From Streptomyces avidinii (GTDB taxonomy: Bacteria > Actinomycetota > Actinomycetes > Streptomycetales > Streptomycetaceae), in the NCBI RefSeq assembly GCF_014650695.1, contig NZ_BMVL01000002.1, forward strand, positions 174,667 through 238,666: DNA of 64,000 nt. Direction: 5' to 3'. The notes beneath the pieces are model-generated. The model was not told the DNA's origin. It did no database searches and worked only from the letters and a program-made list of their open reading frames with translations. This document shows, piece by piece, positions 51,801 to 60,800 of the stretch (the first letter of the stretch is position 1; each line of letters opens with the position of its first letter). Made by a program: the position numbers and the translations under genes.

Positions 51801-52415
51801 ATGCAGACCCTGCAGACCATGCCCGGACCGCACGATCTCGCGGACGGCGTCGGACGTTTCCAGCGCGAGGTGTTTCCGGCCAAGGCGGAGCTCTTCGCCC
51901 ACCTGGCCGAGGTGCACCGGCCGTCGACCCTGTTCATCGGGTGTTCGGACGCCCGCGTGGTGCCGGAACTGATCACCCAGAGCGAGCCGGGCGAGCTGTT
52001 CGTCGTCCGCACCGCGGGAAATCTCGTCCCCGCCCACGCACCGGGCGCGGACGGAGTGGCGGCCAGTATCGAGTACGCCGTCGCCGTCCTCGGCGTCACC
52101 GGCATCGTCGTGTGCGGGCACTCCGCATGCGGGGCGATGACCGCCCTGGCCGAGGGCACCGACCTGAGCGGCGCCGCCTCCGTCGCGGGCTGGCTGCGCC
52201 ATGCGGACGCCTCGGTGGCCCGTACGGCGGGTGGCGCCGGCCCCGAACGGGTGTCCGCCCTGGTGCGCGAGAACGTACGCGCCCAGCTCGCGAATCTGGC
52301 CACCCACCCCTCGGTCGCCCGCGCACAGGCCGCGGGGACCCTCACCCTGCACGGCTGGGTCTACGACATCCGCTCCGGCGGTGTGACGGAGGTAGGCCCC
52401 ACCACGGGCGCCTGA
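51801..52415 (+). CDS. cynT: beta-carbonic anhydrase, cyanate operon
   Basis: A 204-residue beta-carbonic anhydrase: zinc ligands Cys48, His107 and Cys110, with the catalytic Asp50-Arg52 dyad in GCSDARV and VCGHSACGAM. It hydrates CO2 to bicarbonate, which the downstream cyanase consumes, so keeping bicarbonate available. GGAGGGAG precedes ATG 51801. It is divergent from cynR and 72 bp upstream of cynS. Confidence 0.95.
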   Translation: MQTLQTMPGPHDLADGVGRFQREVFPAKAELFAHLAEVHRPSTLFIGCSDARVVPELITQSEPGELFVVRTAGNLVPAHAPGADGVAASIEYAVAVLGVTGIVVCGHSACGAMTALAEGTDLSGAASVAGWLRHADASVARTAGGAGPERVSALVRENVRAQLANLATHPSVARAQAAGTLTLHGWVYDIRSGGVTEVGPTTGA

Positions 52416-52487
52416 CCCCACCCCGTCCCACTTCTCTCTCCCCTCTTTTCCCTCCCCCTCCCCCTCCCCTTCCCGAAGGACACCTTC
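52416..52487. repeat. polypyrimidine tract between cynT and cynS
   Basis: From about 52418 to 52473 the plus strand is almost all C and T, with (CCCCCT)-type repeats, ending just before GAAGGA, the ribosome site of cynS. It could affect transcription or form unusual DNA or RNA structure. Confidence 0.8.
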
Positions 52488-52958
52488 ATGCTGCACGCCC
52501 AGTTCGACCCCGCCGCCCGCCAGGCCCTGGCCGTCACCGCCGTCGACGCGAAGACCCGCAAGGACCTCTCCTGGCAGCAGCTGGCCGACGCGGCCGACCT
52601 CTCGGTCGCCTTCGTCACCGCCGCCCTGCTGGGTCAGCACGCCCTGCCCGAGGCCGCCGCCAAGGCGGTCGCCGAACTGCTGGACCTGGACGAGGACGCA
52701 GTACGGCTCCTGCAGACGGTCCCGACCCGCGGGTCCGTCCCCGGCGGCATCCCGACCGATCCGACGATCTACCGCTTCCACGAGATGCTTCAGGTCTACG
52801 GGACCACGCTGAAGGCACTGGTCCACGAGCAGTTCGGGGACGGCATCATCAGCGCGATCAACTTCAAGCTGGACGTCAGGAAGGTCGCCGACCCCGAGGG
52901 CGGTGAGCGCGCCGTCATCACCCTGGACGGCAAGTACCTCCCGACCCGCCCCTTCTGA
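52488..52958 (+). CDS. cynS: cyanate hydratase (cyanase)
   Basis: A 156-residue cyanase: the N-terminal POU-like helical domain ([25 protein letters not shown]) and the C-terminal catalytic part with [11 protein letters not shown] (active-site Arg and Glu), [12 protein letters not shown] (active-site Ser) and NFKLDV. It converts cyanate and bicarbonate to ammonia and CO2 as a decamer in the cytoplasm. It works with the upstream carbonic anhydrase. GAAGGA precedes the ATG. Confidence 0.97.
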   Translation: MLHAQFDPAARQALAVTAVDAKTRKDLSWQQLADAADLSVAFVTAALLGQHALPEAAAKAVAELLDLDEDAVRLLQTVPTRGSVPGGIPTDPTIYRFHEMLQVYGTTLKALVHEQFGDGIISAINFKLDVRKVADPEGGERAVITLDGKYLPTRPF

Positions 52959-52971
52959 CCTTCCCCCGGGC

Positions 52972-54249
52972 TCACTCCCCCGTGCCGGTCGCAGCCGTCG
53001 GGCACCCCGCTCGGCGCTGCTCGCCGAGCTGCCAGAACAGTCGGTTGTCCAGGCACTCGGCCAGGTAGGGGACGCCCGCGGTGTATCCCGATCCGTGCAC
53101 GTCGCCGAGCATGCGCGCGGCAAGGCTCCGATGGGTCGACTTCCAGCGCTGGTGCCGCTCCTCCAGGCCGCCGAGCGCGGATCGGAAGTGGTTCCACTCG
53201 GCCTCGGTGAACCGGGCCGAGCGGCGGAGGTCGAGGTAGGCCCGGACCACCGTGTCATGGCCGTCGCCCTCGGCCTCGGCCCGTACGGCGGGGACGTTCG
53301 TGAAGGCTTCCGACCGCAGCCGCGGGGCGGTCGGAAGGCCGCACAGGATCTCGAAGCGCTTGTACTGTTCCGACTGGATCGCGCTGGCGCCCTGGGTGAA
53401 CTGCCGGAAGGCGGAGAAGTGCCCGGGGCGCATGGTGGCGACCATCCGGAACAGCGCCGAGGCTCGGTCGAAGAGACCGGCCGCGCGCTCCACATGGCCG
53501 GCCGCCGCCTCCAGGCGGCCGTCGCGCAGCGCCCCGATCGCCTCCCGTACGTCCGCCGCGATCGCCGTGAAGATCATTTCGTGGGCCTGGAGCGCCCGGA
53601 TGAAGAAGTACTCGTCGTGCAGCACGTACACGGGCTGCACCGTCACGTCGAACCAGTGGGCCGCCTCCGTGCCGGTGGGCCGGGGAAGCCGGTCGGCGAC
53701 CTCCGCCCAGCGGGACCAGGGGACGTGGCCCGCCCGGGACACCAGGTCGTCGGCGCCCGGTACGCCGAGGTCGTGCGCGACGAACCGCAGGGCGTGGCGC
53801 AGCCGCTTGCGCAGGGTGACCGGGTCCGGCGGGTCCCGGTCCACGGAACCCTCGGGCTCCATGGACGGGGCGTCCATCCGGGTCTCGAAGCGTATGACGT
53901 CGGCTATGAGCAGCGTGGCCATCCGGTTCGGATCCGGCGCGCCCTCCGGATCGTCCGACGGGTCCAGGAGGAGCTCCAGCAGCGGCAGGGAGAGGTAGGT
54001 CCGATTCCAGTAGCGCCCCTCGTGCTTGTCGAGCATGCAATCGAGGAAGGCCTGGAGAAGGGGCCGCCGGTCCACGGCATGGCGGTCGTGGATGTCGCCG
54101 AGTCGGTGGAGGAGGGGCTGCGGAAGGAAGTGCTTTCCGGTGCGCCTTACCTCTTCCGTGACGGTGCGGGCCAGGTGGAGGCCGTCCAGTGCTCCGTGCA
54201 CGTGCCCGGAGGCCGCCCAGCGGTCCACCTCTGCGAATTCCGCGTTCAT
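52972..54249 (-). CDS. tryptophan 2,3-dioxygenase-fold haem protein (atypical)
   Basis: A 425-residue protein of the TDO superfamily: HDEYFFIRALQAHEMIF, GHFSAFRQFTQGASAIQSEQYKRFE (the conserved FR and SxQ) and HQRWKSTHRSLAARMLG followed by GSGYTAGVPYL, with proximal haem His373. Two things differ from ordinary TDO: the chain is ~140 residues longer, with an N-terminal helical region, and the distal active-site His (His55 of Xanthomonas TDO) aligns with Leu in FIRALQAHE. It may use another aromatic substrate. Convergent with cynS; ATG 54249 (GTG 54255 possible). Confidence 0.8.
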   Translation of the reverse strand: MNAEFAEVDRWAASGHVHGALDGLHLARTVTEEVRRTGKHFLPQPLLHRLGDIHDRHAVDRRPLLQAFLDCMLDKHEGRYWNRTYLSLPLLELLLDPSDDPEGAPDPNRMATLLIADVIRFETRMDAPSMEPEGSVDRDPPDPVTLRKRLRHALRFVAHDLGVPGADDLVSRAGHVPWSRWAEVADRLPRPTGTEAAHWFDVTVQPVYVLHDEYFFIRALQAHEMIFTAIAADVREAIGALRDGRLEAAAGHVERAAGLFDRASALFRMVATMRPGHFSAFRQFTQGASAIQSEQYKRFEILCGLPTAPRLRSEAFTNVPAVRAEAEGDGHDTVVRAYLDLRRSARFTEAEWNHFRSALGGLEERHQRWKSTHRSLAARMLGDVHGSGYTAGVPYLAECLDNRLFWQLGEQRRAGCPTAATGTGE

Positions 54250-54575
54250 CTCCACTCGCCCTCCTGGGCCTGATGGGCCTCGCCCCGTCCGGGTGAAGCA
54301 GGAGGTTCCAGTGGGCATGATCGAACCACCGCGCGTCATGGCTCGAACATTCGTGTCTTGACAGGACCGCGCGGAACGCACAGAGCCCCCTGGCCCGGTC
54401 GGGCAGGGGGCTCTGCGGCGTACGGCGGTCGGTGCCCACTTCGGCGGCCGATCGGGCCGCCGCGCGCCGGTGGAGGAGATGGATCCGTGGAACTGCGGAT
54501 CCGGGTGGAACAAGCCGGGGCCCCGTGGGCACTCGCGCAGGCGTCGGAGGCCCCGGCTCGCACAAGGGGACCGCG
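54250..54575. other. intergenic region between TDO-like and rodlin genes
   Basis: About 325 bp, no gene. It contains the terminator hairpin at 54381-54415 and presumably the TDO-like gene's promoter. Confidence 0.6.
54381..54415 (-). terminator. terminator downstream of rodlin
   Basis: CAGAGCCCCCTG (54381-54392) pairs with CAGGGGGCTCTG (54404-54415), with an inner CCCG/CGGG stem, 160 bp past the rodlin stop on its strand. Confidence 0.8.
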
Positions 54576-54986
54576 TCAGCTGCCGGCCGAGACGTTGCCC
54601 GACAGGACCGGGATGTTGGAGAGGATGTGCGAGAGCGGCTCGTCGCCCTTGGCCTGGGTCGAGTTCTCGGTGCACTGCTGGTTCTGCGGGTTGGACAGGA
54701 CGTTGATGTCCTGGACCCCGACATTGATCAGGGCGAGGATCGACTGGGCATTGACCTTCGCCGGCAGGCCGATGCAGGGCTTGTTCAGGGTGCCCTGGAC
54801 CAGGCCGAGCTGCGGGCTCAGGTCACCGGTGGTCTTCTGGTTGCCGTACGCCTGCACAGCACCGTTGCCGTTGACGGTGTTGATCCCGTTGTCGTTGCCG
54901 ATGGCCATGGCCGGGGCGGCCATGGCCGCGCCCGCGCCGACGATCGACGCGGTGGCGGCGGCGGTGGCCATGAACTTCTTGATCAT
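54576..54986 (-). CDS. rodlin, spore/aerial-hypha surface protein
   Basis: A 136-residue rodlin. The signal peptide ([20 protein letters not shown], to ~Ala28) is followed by [35 protein letters not shown] and [26 protein letters not shown], which is the RdlA/RdlB pattern. Rodlins assemble with chaplins into the rodlet layer of aerial hyphae and spores. Two cysteines. AAGGA precedes the ATG. S. coelicolor has rdlA and rdlB side by side; here only one copy is present and no chaplin gene is close. Confidence 0.96.
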   Translation of the reverse strand: MIKKFMATAAATASIVGAGAAMAAPAMAIGNDNGINTVNGNGAVQAYGNQKTTGDLSPQLGLVQGTLNKPCIGLPAKVNAQSILALINVGVQDINVLSNPQNQQCTENSTQAKGDEPLSHILSNIPVLSGNVSAGS

Positions 54987-55080
54987 CAGTGGTCCTTCTG
55001 TCGCACGAGTGCACGGTGATAAGCACCTTGATCAACGGCCGGGGCGACCGCAGGTTGCGCTGCTTCACCCGAACAGCCCC

Positions 55081-55827
55081 CTACCTCGTCTCACGGCCCC
55101 GAACGGCCACACTCAGCTCGACGACGTAGTGCTCCTCCACCCAGCCGTCCGGGAACCGCCTTATGAGCAGGGCGCGTTCGTCCTCCAGGAAGGCGTCCGT
55201 ACCGGGCTCGCCGATGAGGAAGAGGGAGTGCGTGGACAGTTTGGCCAGATGCGTGTCGACCGGGACGCGACGCGACCACGGCAGGCGGCGGTCGGTGAAC
55301 CGCAGCCCCTCCTGCGAGAGGGCGCGCTCGTTGATGTACCAGCCCGGGCCGAACCGCTCCTCGATCCGGTTCTGCTGATCCGCGATCCAGCCGACCTCCA
55401 CGTCCGGGTCGTTCTGCCAGACCGCCAGCGCCCCGCCGGGGCGCAGCACGCGCAGAGCCTCGGGCACGGCGTGGGCCGGGTCGGTCCAGTGCCAGGACTG
55501 CGCGTACGTCAACAGGTCCAGGCAGCCGGAGGCCAGCGGCAGCCTGTTGCCGTCCGCACGGACCAGCGGCGTGTGGGGGTTGCGGCGCCGGAACTCCTGC
55601 GCCATGCCCTCCCCCGGCTCCACGCCGACCACCCGGGCCCCCCGCGCCTCCAGAAGGGCAGTGGCGATCCCCGTCCCCGCGCCGACGTCGGCGACCCGTG
55701 CCCCGGCCAGCGCAAAGCCGGCCATCTCCGCCAGCGTGTCGAAGAGCTCGGGCGGGTACGCGGGGCGGTGGGCGGCGTAGCGTGCGGCCGCGGAACTGAA
55801 GGAACGAGCACGGGATTCGTTCGTCAT
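55081..55827 (-). CDS. class I SAM-dependent methyltransferase
   Basis: A 248-residue methyltransferase: RSFSSAAARYAAHRPAYPPELFDTL (typical family opening), VADVGAGTGIATALLEARG (motif I), VVGVEPGEGMAQEF (motif II), LLTYAQSWHW and ALRVLRPGGALAVW. The subfamily is the small Trm9/UbiE-like group with QSWHW. Acceptor unknown. Start ATG 55827 (ATG 55836 possible); divergent from an AMP-ligase gene. Confidence 0.88.
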   Translation of the reverse strand: MTNESRARSFSSAAARYAAHRPAYPPELFDTLAEMAGFALAGARVADVGAGTGIATALLEARGARVVGVEPGEGMAQEFRRRNPHTPLVRADGNRLPLASGCLDLLTYAQSWHWTDPAHAVPEALRVLRPGGALAVWQNDPDVEVGWIADQQNRIEERFGPGWYINERALSQEGLRFTDRRLPWSRRVPVDTHLAKLSTHSLFLIGEPGTDAFLEDERALLIRRFPDGWVEEHYVVELSVAVRGRETR

Positions 55828-55876
55828 GGCGTCCATCATGCCGGTGTCCCGGAGCGGCGCGGAGAGGCAGTCCCAC

Positions 55877-57394
55877 ATGGCGGCCGCGCGGTATGTCACC
55901 TCCCTGGTAGGGGCGTTGGAGCGGTACGCCGGTCGGCCCGCGCTCGGCGCCGGTCCGGTCGTCCTGGAGTTCCAGGAGGTGCTGGACGCGGCCGGCCGGC
56001 TGGCCGGCGTGCTCTCCGGGGCGGGGATCGGGCGCGGCTCCGGACTGGCCTGTGTCACGGGCTCGAACCGGCCGGAAGTCCTGCCGGTACGGATCGCCGC
56101 GCACCTGCTGGGCGCTCGGCTGACCCAGGTACTCGCCGGACCGGCCCTGTACGGGCTGGAGTTCATCCTGCGGGACTGCCGCCCGGACCTGGTCGTGCAC
56201 GACGTACCGGCGCCCGACACCGGGGCGCCCCGGCTCGGCCTGGACCTGCTGCTCCGCCGGGCCGCCGACCACGCGCCGGGGGAGGTCTGCGTACGGGCCC
56301 GGGAGGACGACGTCGCACGGGTGACGTACACGGGCGGGACCACGGGCCGGCCCAAAGGGGTGGCTTCCACCTTCGGTGCGATGGCCGCGCGCAACTCCGT
56401 ACGTCCCGCGGCGTGGGCCGAATCGGTGTACCTGTCGGTCACTTCTCTGGCGCAGCGGTCGGGCGGGCGGTGCCTGGAGCAGTGGCGGGCCGGGGGCCGC
56501 GTGGAGATCCTCGATCCGTTCGCGCCCGGGGAGTTCGCGGCGGCCTGCCGGCGCCTGGCGCCGGTGGCCACGTACCTGACGACCTCGATGGTGTACCGGC
56601 TGCTGGACGACCCGGCGACCGCCCACGGGGTACCCGGGCTGGAGGCGGTCTCCTACGGCGATTCGCCCGTCCACCCCGAACGGCTGCGGGAGGCGGTGAC
56701 CCGCTGGGGCGGCCGCTGGCGCCAGGGCTACGCCACGAACGAGGCGGCGGTGATCTGCCGGCTCACCCCCGACGACCACGATGCGGCGGTGTCGGGGCGT
56801 CCTGAGCTGCTGGCGTCGGTGGGTCGGCCCGTCGCGGGGGTGGAGGTCGAGGTGCGCGACGGCCGGGGCGCGGCGGTCGCGACCGGCCGGACGGGCGAGG
56901 TGTGGATCCGCTCGGCGGCGATGATGACCGGGTACTGGGGCCGGCCCCGGCTGACGGCCGAGGTGCTGCGGGACGGCTGGCTGCGGACGGGGGACGTGGG
57001 GCACCTCGGTGCGGACGGCTACCTGTACCTGGACGACCGGGTCCACGACGTGGTGATGGTGCACGGGGACAACGTGTACTGCGTGCCCGTGGAGGCCGCG
57101 CTCGCCCGGCATCCCGCGGTCGCGCAGGCCGTGGTGGTGGGCCGGCACAGCGACCTCACCGGCGAGGAGGTGTGCGCCTTCCTGGTGCCCGCGGCGGGCT
57201 GCGAACCGAGTACCGCGCAGGCTGCCGGGGCCTGTGACCTGGTGGAGAAGGATCTCTCCCCGGCGCACCGGCCCACCGTGGTGTTCTGGGAACGGGCGAT
57301 CCCACTCACCGCCCGGGGCAAGCCGGACAAGCGCAGACTGCGGGAACGGGCGGCGCGCGCCGCGCACGGGCGGCCTGATCGGCAGGACACCTAG
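55877..57394 (+). CDS. AMP-dependent acyl/aryl-CoA synthetase-like enzyme
   Basis: A 505-residue ANL-superfamily enzyme. Core motifs: VTYTGGTTGRPKGV (A3), QGYATNEAAV (A5), GWLRTGDVG (A7), RVHDVVMVHGDNVYCVPVE (A8) and TARGKPDKRRLRE (A10 Lys). It activates a carboxylate by adenylation and usually joins it to CoA or a carrier protein. GGAGAGG precedes ATG 55877. There is no carrier-protein gene nearby. It diverges from the methyltransferase; a shared substrate is possible but not shown. Confidence 0.9.
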   Translation: MAAARYVTSLVGALERYAGRPALGAGPVVLEFQEVLDAAGRLAGVLSGAGIGRGSGLACVTGSNRPEVLPVRIAAHLLGARLTQVLAGPALYGLEFILRDCRPDLVVHDVPAPDTGAPRLGLDLLLRRAADHAPGEVCVRAREDDVARVTYTGGTTGRPKGVASTFGAMAARNSVRPAAWAESVYLSVTSLAQRSGGRCLEQWRAGGRVEILDPFAPGEFAAACRRLAPVATYLTTSMVYRLLDDPATAHGVPGLEAVSYGDSPVHPERLREAVTRWGGRWRQGYATNEAAVICRLTPDDHDAAVSGRPELLASVGRPVAGVEVEVRDGRGAAVATGRTGEVWIRSAAMMTGYWGRPRLTAEVLRDGWLRTGDVGHLGADGYLYLDDRVHDVVMVHGDNVYCVPVEAALARHPAVAQAVVVGRHSDLTGEEVCAFLVPAAGCEPSTAQAAGACDLVEKDLSPAHRPTVVFWERAIPLTARGKPDKRRLRERAARAAHGRPDRQDT

Positions 57395-57413
57395 GCAGGC
57401 CGTCTCTTTCGGC

Positions 57414-58574
57414 CTACAGGCCGGGGCGGGCGGCGGCGTAGGTCCAGAACTCCCGCATCACCTCGGGCGAGGCCGGGCCGGTCAGCTCCCGCTGGGTGAG
57501 CAGCAGGGTGACCGTCCCGGTGGCAGGGACGATGTGGGCGGCGGTGCCGGTGCCGCCGATCCAGCCGTACCGGCCCGGGACGTTCCAGGGGTCGAGGCGG
57601 GCCACGTCGACCGAACCGCCGAACCCCCAGCCCTGGCCCTCCAGGAACAGTGCGCCCGCCGCGCGCTGCGGCGCGGTGAGGTGGTCGGTGGTCATCTGCC
57701 GTACCGAGTCCGCCGCGAGCAGCCGCCCGCCCCCGTACGAGCCTCCCGCGAGCAGCATCCGGAAGAAGGCGTGCAGGTCGTCGACGGTGGAGACCAGCCC
57801 ACCCGCGCCGGAGGGAAAGGAGGGGAGGGTGCTCCACTGGCCGTCGGGCGCGTCGACGAGCTCCAGGGACGCGCCGTCGGGGGCGGCCCGGTAGTAGCTC
57901 GTGAAGCGGTGGAGCTGCCCCGGCGGAACGGCGAACGCGGTGTCCCGCATGCCGAGCGGCTCGAAGACGCGCTCGGCGAGCACGTCCTGGAAGGGCTGTC
58001 CGGTCGCTCGGGCGATCAGCACCCCGAGAATGTCGGAGCAGGTGTTGTAGAGCCACGCCTCGCCGGGCTGGTACAGGAGCGGAATCCGTCCGAGGGCCGC
58101 CATCCACGCGTCCGGCGCCGCCACGTCCCGGGGCCGCGGCGGCCCCTGCTTCAGCTCTGCGAACAGCGGGGCAACGGCGGGCAGCGAGAAGTCGGCGGGA
58201 AAGCCGTACCCCGCGCGGAAGGTGAGGAGGTCGGCGACGGTGATCGGGCGGCCGGCGGGTACCACGTCGTCGAGCGGTGCGGACGGGGTACGGACGACCG
58301 TCGGCTCGGCGAGTTCCGGCAGCCAGCGGGCCACCGGGACGTCGAGGGCGAGCAGCCCGTCCTCGACGAGCATCATGGTGGCCGCGGCGGTCACGGGCTT
58401 GGTGACGGAGGCGACGCGGAAGAGCGAGTCGCGGGCCATGGGCGCAGTGCCGGCCGAGTCGAGGGAGCCGACTGCGGCGACCTCCACCTCTTGGCCGTGG
58501 GCCACCAGGGCCACGGCGCCGGCCAGTGATCCGGCACCGACCTGGGTCTCCAGCAGGCTGTGCAGGTCGCTCAT
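57414..58574 (-). CDS. class C beta-lactamase-like serine hydrolase
   Basis: A 386-residue cytoplasmic-looking serine hydrolase (no signal peptide): RVASVTKPVTAAATMMLVEDG (SxxK, Ser56-Lys59), WLYNTCSDILGVLIA (Tyr), and GGTGTAAHIVP. It resembles EstB-type esterases and DD-peptidases. Unlike the protein at 41767 it keeps the SxxK motif. Function: likely esterase. Convergent with the synthetase; end to end 19 bp. Confidence 0.9.
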   Translation of the reverse strand: MSDLHSLLETQVGAGSLAGAVALVAHGQEVEVAAVGSLDSAGTAPMARDSLFRVASVTKPVTAAATMMLVEDGLLALDVPVARWLPELAEPTVVRTPSAPLDDVVPAGRPITVADLLTFRAGYGFPADFSLPAVAPLFAELKQGPPRPRDVAAPDAWMAALGRIPLLYQPGEAWLYNTCSDILGVLIARATGQPFQDVLAERVFEPLGMRDTAFAVPPGQLHRFTSYYRAAPDGASLELVDAPDGQWSTLPSFPSGAGGLVSTVDDLHAFFRMLLAGGSYGGGRLLAADSVRQMTTDHLTAPQRAAGALFLEGQGWGFGGSVDVARLDPWNVPGRYGWIGGTGTAAHIVPATGTVTLLLTQRELTGPASPEVMREFWTYAAARPGL

Positions 58575-58655
58575 GGTCCACCTTCTCCTCCGCGCGGATG
58601 CTCGTAGGGAAGACTGCCGCCGACCGTGGAATTCATCGGTGCGACACGACCGGGG

Positions 58656-58682
58656 CGGGGCGGGACCGGGCGGGGCGGGACC
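58656..58682. repeat. G-rich direct repeat
   Basis: CGGGGCGGGACC occurs at 58656-58667 and 58671-58682 (15-bp period) in a GGGGC-rich block between two minus-strand genes. Composition resembles the repeat at 27821-27860, though the unit differs. Confidence 0.75.
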
Positions 58683-58725
58683 AGGCTGGGCTGAGCCGGG
58701 CGGCCGGGCCGTGCGGCCGGGCGCG

Positions 58726-58908
58726 CTACGCCGCCGGCACCACCGACGCGCGTATCGCCGAGGCCCACTCGCCCAGCAGGGCGGCGTGGCGGATCCGCTC
58801 CGCGTCGGAGAGGCGCCCGTCGGCGCGCGCGAAGAGGCAGCGGATGTCGGCGTTGATCTCGGCGAGGGAGCGTTCGGGGACCGGGTGGTCGTGAGGGGTC
58901 GGGTTCAC
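58726..58908 (-). CDS. small hypothetical protein
   Basis: A 60-residue protein read from GTG 58908: PERSLAEINADIRCLFARADGRLSDAERIRHAALLGEWASAI. It is helical and charged, with good codon bias. No family recognised. It lies just after the ECF42 gene on the same strand. Confidence 0.55.
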   Translation of the reverse strand: MNPTPHDHPVPERSLAEINADIRCLFARADGRLSDAERIRHAALLGEWASAIRASVVPAA

Positions 58909-58987
58909 GTGATCAAGAGTAGGGGCCAGGTACGACAACGGTGGACCGTGTCCGTCATGCGGACGCCCGTACCGGGGTCGTAGCGGG

Positions 58988-60310
58988 TCATTGCGCGAGG
59001 CGGGCGGCCCGGAACCGTAGGTAGCGGCGCTCCGGAAGGCTGAGGGTGAGACCGGCGGCCTTCGCGTAGGCGGCGCGCGCGGCGGGCCGGTCACCGGCCA
59101 TCTCCAGCAGGTGGGCCCGTACGGCCTCCAGGCGGTGGTGGCCGGCCAGGCGCTCGTCCTCGTCCAGGCGCGCGAGCAGGGCCAGGGCCCGCCGCGGCCC
59201 GTGCACCATGGCCACCGCGACCGCGTGCCCCAGGCGCTCCACCGGGCCGGGGACCAGGCGGATCAAGAGCTCGTACAGGGCGAGGATCTCCACCCAGTCG
59301 GTGTCCTGGTCGCTCGCCGCTTCGTCGTGCACGGCCGCGATCGCGGCCCGCAGCTGGTACGGGCCGAGCGGGGTGCGCGTGAGGGCGTCGGTGACCAGGG
59401 CGACTCCCTCGGTGATGGCTGCGCGGTCCCAGCGCGTGCGGTCCTGCTCGGCGAGGGGGATCAGGCTGCCGTCGGGTGCGGTGCGGGCCGCGCGGCGGGC
59501 GTCGGTGAGCAGCATCAGGGCCAGCAGGCCGGCCACCTCTCCGTCTGTCGGGAGCAGGGCGTGGACGGCGCGGGTGAGCCGGATCGCCTCGCTGGCGAGG
59601 TCGGCGCGCTGCAGGTCCCCGCCCGAGGTGGCGGTGTAGCCCTCGTTGAAGATCAGGTACAGCACGTGGAGCACGTCGGAGAGCCGCTCGGCGTGGTCCC
59701 GGGCCTGCTCCGGGTCGGACCCTTCGGACCCCTCGGACCCGTAGGACCTGCTGTCGGGTCCGACGGGCCCGATGCCGAAGGGCGCTTCCGAGGCCTTGAT
59801 GCGCCGCTTCGCCCGACTGATCCGCTGCGCCATCGTGGCCTCGGGCACCAGGAGGGCGCGGGCGATCTCGGCGGTGGTGAGACCTCCGACGGCGCGCAGG
59901 GTCAGGGCGATCCGGCCGGCGGGGGCCAGCTCGGCCCGGCAGCACAGGAAGAGCAGGGCTAGCGTGTCGTCCTCGGCGGGGCCGCGCCCCTCCCCCGGCG
60001 GCGGAGCCACGAACTCGTCGCGCGGGGTCAGCGCGGCGGCCGTCTCCTCGCGGCGCCTGCGGGCCTCCTCGCTGCGCAACTGGTCCGTGAGCCGTCGCGA
60101 GGCCACACGGATCAGCCAGCCGCGCGGATTGGCCGGGCGGCCCTCCTCGGGCCACTGCCGGGTGGCGGCCAGCAGCGCCTCCTGTACGGCGTCCTCGGCG
60201 GCGTCGAAGTGCCCGTAGCGGCGGACGAGCGCGCCGAGGACCTGCGGCGCCAGCCGGCGCAGCAGGTCCTCGCCCGCGGGCGCGGGTCCGGGGTCGGGGG
60301 TGGTCAGCAC
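58988..60310 (-). CDS. ECF42-type sigma factor with C-terminal TPR-like extension
   Basis: A 440-residue sigma factor. Residues ~1-190 are region 2/4 (LVRRYGHFDAAEDAVQEALLAATRQW; LTTAEIARALLVPEATMAQRISRAKRRI), the rest a long helical, TPR-like extension (DVLHVLYLIFNEGYTATSG; LAIRL-type; LYELLIRLVPGPVERLGHAVAVAMVHGP; RAAYAKAAGLTLSLPERRYL). This build, plus an upstream DGPF gene, defines group ECF42. The GTG start (60310) overlaps the DGPF stop by 7 bp. Confidence 0.93.
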   Translation of the reverse strand: MLTTPDPGPAPAGEDLLRRLAPQVLGALVRRYGHFDAAEDAVQEALLAATRQWPEEGRPANPRGWLIRVASRRLTDQLRSEEARRRREETAAALTPRDEFVAPPPGEGRGPAEDDTLALLFLCCRAELAPAGRIALTLRAVGGLTTAEIARALLVPEATMAQRISRAKRRIKASEAPFGIGPVGPDSRSYGSEGSEGSDPEQARDHAERLSDVLHVLYLIFNEGYTATSGGDLQRADLASEAIRLTRAVHALLPTDGEVAGLLALMLLTDARRAARTAPDGSLIPLAEQDRTRWDRAAITEGVALVTDALTRTPLGPYQLRAAIAAVHDEAASDQDTDWVEILALYELLIRLVPGPVERLGHAVAVAMVHGPRRALALLARLDEDERLAGHHRLEAVRAHLLEMAGDRPAARAAYAKAAGLTLSLPERRYLRFRAARLAQ

Positions 60311-60726
60311 ACCTCGGTCCCACCCGAGCGGCTGTCGACGGGGTGGACGACGACCGGGTAGTTGGGAGCGCCGGCCGGGACCGGGCAGGCGTAGGCACGG
60401 GCGGCGATCTCGGCGGCGCGGTCGAAGTCCGCGACGTCGACGATCCAGTACCCGGCGAGCACCTCCTTGGCCTCCCCGTACGGCCCGTCGGAGATCACGG
60501 GGCTGCCGTCGGGGGCCGCGGTGACCAGCCGGGCGTGGCGGGGGTCGGCCAGGCCCTGCCCGTCGACCCACTCGCCCGACTCGGCGAGGTCGTCGTTGAG
60601 GGCGCCCATGTAGTCGAACATCGCCTTGAGGTCCGCCTCGGACCATGCGGGGCTGTCGCTGTTCGCGGCGCCGCCCATGGCGTCGTAGTCGGCCTGCTTC
60701 CCGAGAACCATCAGCATGTACTTCAT
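60304..60726 (-). CDS. DGPF/YCII-domain protein, ECF42 partner
   Basis: A 140-residue YCII/DGPF-domain protein: KYMLMVLGKQADYDAMGG, AMFDYMGALNDDLAESGEWVDGQGL, SDGPYGEAKEVLAGYWIVDV (DGPY in place of DGPF). In ECF42 systems one or more such genes are linked to the sigma factor and are its main targets. AAGGAG precedes ATG 60726. A matching promoter lies upstream. Confidence 0.92.
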   Translation of the reverse strand: MKYMLMVLGKQADYDAMGGAANSDSPAWSEADLKAMFDYMGALNDDLAESGEWVDGQGLADPRHARLVTAAPDGSPVISDGPYGEAKEVLAGYWIVDVADFDRAAEIAARAYACPVPAGAPNYPVVVHPVDSRSGGTEVC

Positions 60727-60800
60727 GGGGTGCCACTCCTTCGGTTCTGCGCCGCGGCTCCGGGACCGGGATTTCGATCGGGAGCCTCTCGTACGGGTAC

